Part shown: piece after piece, positions 40,564 to 44,111 of the stretch
Position numbering within the stretch: the stretch's first letter is position 1
Layout of the letters: each line of letters starts with the position of its first letter
Assembly: GCA_948471095.1 (NCBI GenBank)
Contig: CAOKRG010000018.1
Span: 1 to 44,111 of the forward strand
Direction: 5' to 3'
Origin: an uncultured Oscillospiraceae bacterium
GTDB taxonomy: Bacteria > Bacillota > Clostridia > Oscillospirales > Acutalibacteraceae
DNA length: 44,111 nucleotides
Program-made: the position numbers and the translations under genes
Notes under the pieces: model-generated
The model's input: the letters and a program-made list of their open reading frames with translations, nothing else
What the model was told of the DNA's origin: nothing
The model's database searches: none

Positions 40564-41229
40564 TTAGCGGCTCTGCCGGCCGGCGGGGCTGGCGTCCCCG
40601 CTTTCCCGCGGCGCGCCCTTTTCCAGCAGCTCCTCCAACCGGCTGGTCCAGGCCTCCAGCGCTTCCAGGTCTAAGCCGGCCAGGGCCCTGGCATAGAGCC
40701 GGTAGGAGGCCGGGTCCTCCCGCTCCATAGCGGCCAGGGCCTTTTTGGGGCCGAAGAAGTATTTTCCCCGCAGGTCATAATAGATTTCCAGGCTGTCCCG
40801 AAGCAGCCAGTGCCAGCGGTAAAACCCCTCCGGGTCCCCCCGCCGGCAGCGCCGGGCCATTTTTCCGCACCAGGCCACGTCCTGGACCGCCTGTTCCAAA
40901 GGCTTGGGCTGGTAATGGGCCAGGTATTCCCACACCCGCTGGAGCAGCTGGGCCCCCAGCCCGTCCCGGTCCAGCAGGGGCGTCCCGTCAAAAGCCTGCA
41001 CCACCTCCTCCGGGTCGAAATCCCCTTGAAAATGCCGGGGCGGGTATAAAAACACGTCCAGCTGGACCCCGGCCACCACCGAACCGTCGTGGCCGCTGCC
41101 GGGCCGCTCCGTCACCACCAGCGCGTCGAAATCGCTGTCCTGGTTGTTGGTCCCGTTGGCATAGGAGCCATAGGGGAGGATCACACTGGGCTGGTAGGCC
41201 TCCATTAAATAGGCAATGATCTCCTTCAT
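40564..41229 (-). CDS. Nucleotidyltransferase-domain protein (MNT type)
   Basis: A 221-residue protein. The N-terminal polymerase-beta-like nucleotidyltransferase domain has YGSYANGTNNQDSDFDALV (about 20-38), giving GS and the D-x-D metal pair, with a third Asp in VQLDVF (about 57). The helical C-terminal part (about 90-200) resembles the HEPN-like partner of such enzymes. ATG 41229 follows GGGGAAG and lies 14 bp after recD2, so it is in that operon. The target is unknown: a protein, tRNA or small molecule could be nucleotidylated. Confidence 0.75.
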   Translation of the reverse strand: MKEIIAYLMEAYQPSVILPYGSYANGTNNQDSDFDALVVTERPGSGHDGSVVAGVQLDVFLYPPRHFQGDFDPEEVVQAFDGTPLLDRDGLGAQLLQRVWEYLAHYQPKPLEQAVQDVAWCGKMARRCRRGDPEGFYRWHWLLRDSLEIYYDLRGKYFFGPKKALAAMEREDPASYRLYARALAGLDLEALEAWTSRLEELLEKGAPRESGDASPAGRQSR

Positions 41230-41243
41230 TTTTTCTTCCCCTT

Positions 41244-43466
41244 TCACGCGGGCGGCAGCTCCACCTGGCTCTCCCGCTCCAAAAACCATTTCAGCCCGGT
41301 ATACCGCCGGGTCTTCCGGTCGTTTTCGATCATCTCCCCCAGCACGGACCGCTCCCCCACTAAAATCAGAAGCTTTTTCGCCCGGGTGACGGCCGTGTAC
41401 AGCAGGTTCCGGTAGCGCAGCTGGCTGGGCGCCTTGAGCACCGGAACCACCACGGCGGTGAACTCGTTGCCCTGGCTCTTGTGCACCGTGACGGCATAGG
41501 CCGGTTCCAGCTCGTTGGCGGCGTGTTCAAAGTCGTAGAGCACCGTCTTGTCGTCAATGCGCACCCGCACCGCGCCGCCCGGCCGGTCGATCTCCGTAAC
41601 GACCCCCATGTCCCCGTTGAAGACTCCCTGGCCCTCGGTCCCGTCATCCTTGCTCCAGGGCAGGTGGTAGTCGTTGCGAACCTGCATCACCTTGTCCCCC
41701 TCCCGGAAGAGCTGGCCGTTGATTTTGGCCTCGGGCTTGCCCTTTTCCGCCGGGTTGATGGCCTCCCGCAGCAGCTTGTTCAGCTCCACGGAGCCCATCT
41801 CCCCCTTGCGGCTGGGGCAGAGGACCTGGATGTCCTCCACGCTGGAAAAGCCATAGCTCTTAGGCAGGCGCTGGGCGCACAGGGCCACCACCAGCTCCTG
41901 GGCCGCGGCGGGGTCCCGGCTGGGGAGGAAGAAAAAGTCATTGTTCCGCACCGCCAGCTGGGGCATCCGCCCCTCCACAATCCGGTGGGCGCTGGTGACG
42001 ATCAGGCTCTCCATGGACTGGCGGAAGATCTCCCGAAGCTGCACCGTGGGGAACAGCCCGGAAGCGATCAGGTCCCCCAGCACATTGCCCGCGCCCACCG
42101 AGGGCAGCTGGTCGCTGTCGCCCACCAGAATCAGGCGGCACCCCAGGGGCAGGGCCCGCAGCACGCTCTCGAACACATAGGCGTCCACCATGGACATCTC
42201 ATCAATGACCAGGCACTCGCACTCCAAGGGGTTGCGCTCGTTGCGGTTGAACACAGGACGGTCCTGCTCGTCCCACTCCACCTGGAGCATCCGGTGGATG
42301 GTCTTGGCCTCCTCGCCGGTGAGCTCGCTCATGCGCTTGGCGGCGCGGCCCGTGGGCGCGGCCAGCAGCACCCGCTCCCCGGCCCGCTTCAGAATATGGA
42401 TAATGGCGTTCAGCGTGGTGGTTTTGCCCGTGCCCGGGCCTCCCGTCAAGATGAGCACGCCCTGCTCCATGGCGGCCTTGATGGCGGTCCGCTGCTTGTC
42501 CGCGTACTGGATGCCCTGGCTCTCCTCAATGAGGCCGATCTGCACGTCCGCCCCGTGGATGGCGTTGGGCGGGGAGCGGAGCATGGCTTTCATCCGCCCG
42601 GCGATGTATTCCTCGCACAGGTGCTGGCCCTGCAAAAAAATGAACCGCCGCCCCCCGATCTCCTCCTCCATCACGCGGAAGCCGCCCAGCAGCTCTTCCA
42701 CCGCGTCCTGGGCCAGGTCCTGGGCCACGCCCAGCATCCGGGCCCCCACCCGGCACAGGCTGTCCCAGGGCAGGCAGGTGTGGCCGTTGTCCAGGTTGTG
42801 GCGCAGCACGTAGAGCATCCCGGCCTGCAGCCGCCCCGCGTCGTCCTGGGGGCATTCCATGGACTGGGCCACCGCGTCCGCCACGCCGAAGCTCAGACCG
42901 ATCTCCGGGTCGCACAGGGAGTAGGGGTCCTGCTGCACGCAGCCGATGGACTCCTCCCCATACTTTTTCCACACCAGAATGGCCTCCTCCGGGGCCACGC
43001 CAAAGGCCCCCAAAAAGGCCATCAGCTCCCGGATGCCGATGATCCGCTGAAACTCCCCGCTGATCTCCTTGGCCTTTGTCAGGGTAATCCCCTTGATCTG
43101 GGCCAGCCGCTCCGGGTCCTTTTCGATTACGTCCAGGGCGTTGACCCCAAAGGTCTCCACAATGCGCATGGCCATCACCCGGCCCACGCCCTTAATCGCG
43201 CCCGAGGCCAAATATTTCAGCATGGCCTCCGCCGTGGCGGGGCGGGCCCGCTGAAAGGCCTCGGCCCGGAACTGCTCCCCATAGGCCGGGTTGTTCTCCC
43301 ATCTGCCAAAGACCTGAAGCTCCTCCCCCGCGCTGACAAAGGGAAAGGAGCCCACCACGGTGACGAAATCGTCGCCCGCCAGCATATTCAGCACGGTGTA
43401 CTGGTTTTTTTCGTTGTGGTAGATGACCTGCTCCACCGAGCCGTTCAGCTCTAAAAGGTCGCTCAA
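41244..43466 (-). CDS. recD2: ATP-dependent RecD-like DNA helicase
   Basis: Superfamily 1B 5'-3' helicase of the RecD2 type, 740 residues, made in bacteria without RecBC partners for repair and replication-fork stability. The long N-terminal region with helix-hairpin-helix repeats (about 90-200) is characteristic. Walker A is LTGGPGTGKTTTL (K348), Walker B is VIDEMSMVD, and motif VI lies in AYAVTVHKSQGNEF and YTAVTRAKK. The start is TTG 43466, 4 bp after the stop of the upstream gene, which suggests translational coupling. Confidence 0.94.
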   Translation of the reverse strand: MSDLLELNGSVEQVIYHNEKNQYTVLNMLAGDDFVTVVGSFPFVSAGEELQVFGRWENNPAYGEQFRAEAFQRARPATAEAMLKYLASGAIKGVGRVMAMRIVETFGVNALDVIEKDPERLAQIKGITLTKAKEISGEFQRIIGIRELMAFLGAFGVAPEEAILVWKKYGEESIGCVQQDPYSLCDPEIGLSFGVADAVAQSMECPQDDAGRLQAGMLYVLRHNLDNGHTCLPWDSLCRVGARMLGVAQDLAQDAVEELLGGFRVMEEEIGGRRFIFLQGQHLCEEYIAGRMKAMLRSPPNAIHGADVQIGLIEESQGIQYADKQRTAIKAAMEQGVLILTGGPGTGKTTTLNAIIHILKRAGERVLLAAPTGRAAKRMSELTGEEAKTIHRMLQVEWDEQDRPVFNRNERNPLECECLVIDEMSMVDAYVFESVLRALPLGCRLILVGDSDQLPSVGAGNVLGDLIASGLFPTVQLREIFRQSMESLIVTSAHRIVEGRMPQLAVRNNDFFFLPSRDPAAAQELVVALCAQRLPKSYGFSSVEDIQVLCPSRKGEMGSVELNKLLREAINPAEKGKPEAKINGQLFREGDKVMQVRNDYHLPWSKDDGTEGQGVFNGDMGVVTEIDRPGGAVRVRIDDKTVLYDFEHAANELEPAYAVTVHKSQGNEFTAVVVPVLKAPSQLRYRNLLYTAVTRAKKLLILVGERSVLGEMIENDRKTRRYTGLKWFLERESQVELPPA

Positions 43467-43470
43467 AGCC

Positions 43471-43824
43471 TTACTTCCCTTCTTTTGGACTCTCCAACAC
43501 GGCAGGCAGGTCCTCCCGCCGGACCCGCTCCAGGCTGTGGTTCTCCCGCTGCAGCCGCTCTAAAATCTCCCCGGTTTCGCCTCCCGGGTCCAGGCAGGCC
43601 AAGCGGCAGGGGGGCCGCAGGGCCATCCAGTCCACCCGCAGGGCCGCGGCCCGAACCAGGGCCTCGCAGTCCTCCGGCCCCTTGGGCAGAACCAGCAGAA
43701 CCATCTCCCCCATGTCCCGCCCCCGACCGCCCCGGAAGGTCCGGAAGCACAGCCAGCGCACCAGCTCCACGCCGCCCAGGATCATCAGCCCAGCGCCCAA
43801 AACGTACCCAATTACCCGCAGCAT
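43471..43824 (-). CDS. Small membrane-anchored protein of unknown function
   Basis: About 117 residues. One N-terminal helix (3-25, GYVLGAGLMILGGVELVRW) is followed by a basic patch and a soluble part, with a repeated ALR/CRLACLDPG hydrophobic centre and an acidic end. I recognise no family. ATG 43824 has AGGTGG 8 nt upstream. An in-frame ATG at 43857 would add 11 residues with a poorer site. It is first in a compact unit with recD2 and the nucleotidyltransferase. Confidence 0.6.
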   Translation of the reverse strand: MLRVIGYVLGAGLMILGGVELVRWLCFRTFRGGRGRDMGEMVLLVLPKGPEDCEALVRAAALRVDWMALRPPCRLACLDPGGETGEILERLQRENHSLERVRREDLPAVLESPKEGK

Positions 43825-43872
43825 CACAAACACCACCTCGCCCCATCCTATGCCCAATCTCCCCCCAGCGTG

Positions 43873-43926
43873 CCAGCGTGACGCTGGACCCGCACGCGCC
43901 CAGCATGATGCTGGACCCGCACGCGC
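43873..43926. repeat. Two tandem 27-bp hairpin units
   Basis: Units 43873-43899 and 43900-43926 each hold a stem around the triloop TGA and a shared spacer ACCCGCACGCGC. The stems are CCAGCG/CGCTGG and CCAGCA/TGCTGG, so the one difference between units is compensated on the other arm. The architecture resembles the THA hairpins. Confidence 0.75.
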
Positions 43927-43955
43927 GTGAGGGCTCAGGGGAGGAGCAAGGTTAG

Positions 43956-44111
43956 TTGCCCGCGAATGCGCTAAGTGGGACAGGGAACATGAGGGCCTGG
44001 GGCGAGGTCGTTCGCGGGCGGCACAGCCAGTACCATTAAGCTGACACGCGCGTGCCGGTCAAGCGGTACGCTTGCCGCGAATGCGCTAAGTGGGACAGGT
44101 GACATAAGGGC
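43956..44111. repeat. 40-bp direct repeats at the window edge
   Basis: TTGCCCGCGAATGCGC...CATGAGGGC (43956-43996) recurs with few changes at 44072-44111 and is cut by the window end. Between them lies CAAGCG/CGCTTG around GTA (44060-44074). No gene is visible from 43858 to the end. Confidence 0.7.

Noticed and set aside
41481-43454. 657-codon open frame antisense to recD2
   Set aside because: Shadow frame of a clear helicase gene; composition is His/Leu/Gly-rich and matches no fold.

Overview
The window reads as chromosome of a GC-rich anaerobic Firmicute, most like the gut Oscillospiraceae and relatives. The basis is the paired GlgC/GlgD subunits, Rex next to adhE, an LplB/YtcP/lipoprotein-type sugar importer without its own ATPase, AGGAGG-type ribosome sites, and sigma-A promoters of the TTGAAA-N17-TATAAT kind. 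This placement is inference from gene content. I see 33 protein genes. I found no tRNA or rRNA gene, no CRISPR array and no transposase gene.

Layout. 395-6373 (minus) is a glycogen operon, glgB-glgC-glgD-glgA. 6711-10913 (minus) is an envelope block: GtrA, two LytR-CpsA-Psr proteins and a nucleotidyltransferase. 11276-14600 holds an HD-domain protein behind a long structured leader, then a divergent HAD phosphatase and a GH13 alpha-glucosidase. 14787-17400 holds a LacI-family regulator and a secreted cyclophilin lipoprotein. 17831-24299 (minus) is a six-gene sugar operon: GH172 (DUF2961), PfkB kinase, SIS-domain sugar-phosphate isomerase, solute-binding lipoprotein and two permeases. It has a consensus promoter and a LacI/CcpA-type operator. 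24721-27321 is a two-receiver hybrid histidine kinase. 27852-31919 is rex-adhE-kinase. A zinc alcohol dehydrogenase, prfC (RF3), pduL with an EEP hydrolase, a family-4 uracil-DNA glycosylase, a flippase-like membrane protein, MreB, and a small membrane protein-recD2-nucleotidyltransferase operon complete the window.

The most unusual content is between the genes. At least nine intergenic sites carry one modular repeat family, called here THA (triloop-hairpin arrays). Each is a string of short perfect stems, mostly closed by 3-nt loops, in varying combinations between a few shared end modules. One hairpin has an unpaired purine at a fixed place and occurs five times with compensatory base-pair changes. 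G-T wobbles in other stems favour one strand being read as RNA or single-stranded DNA. Some copies have terminal inverted repeats like MITEs, and two begin exactly at a gene's stop codon. I recognise no described family.

The second lead is the sugar operon. GH172 + sugar kinase + arabinose-5-phosphate-isomerase-like protein suggests import and cleavage of a furanoside, possibly D-arabinose, phosphorylation at C5 and isomerisation to ribulose-5-phosphate. All functional claims are from sequence reading alone.
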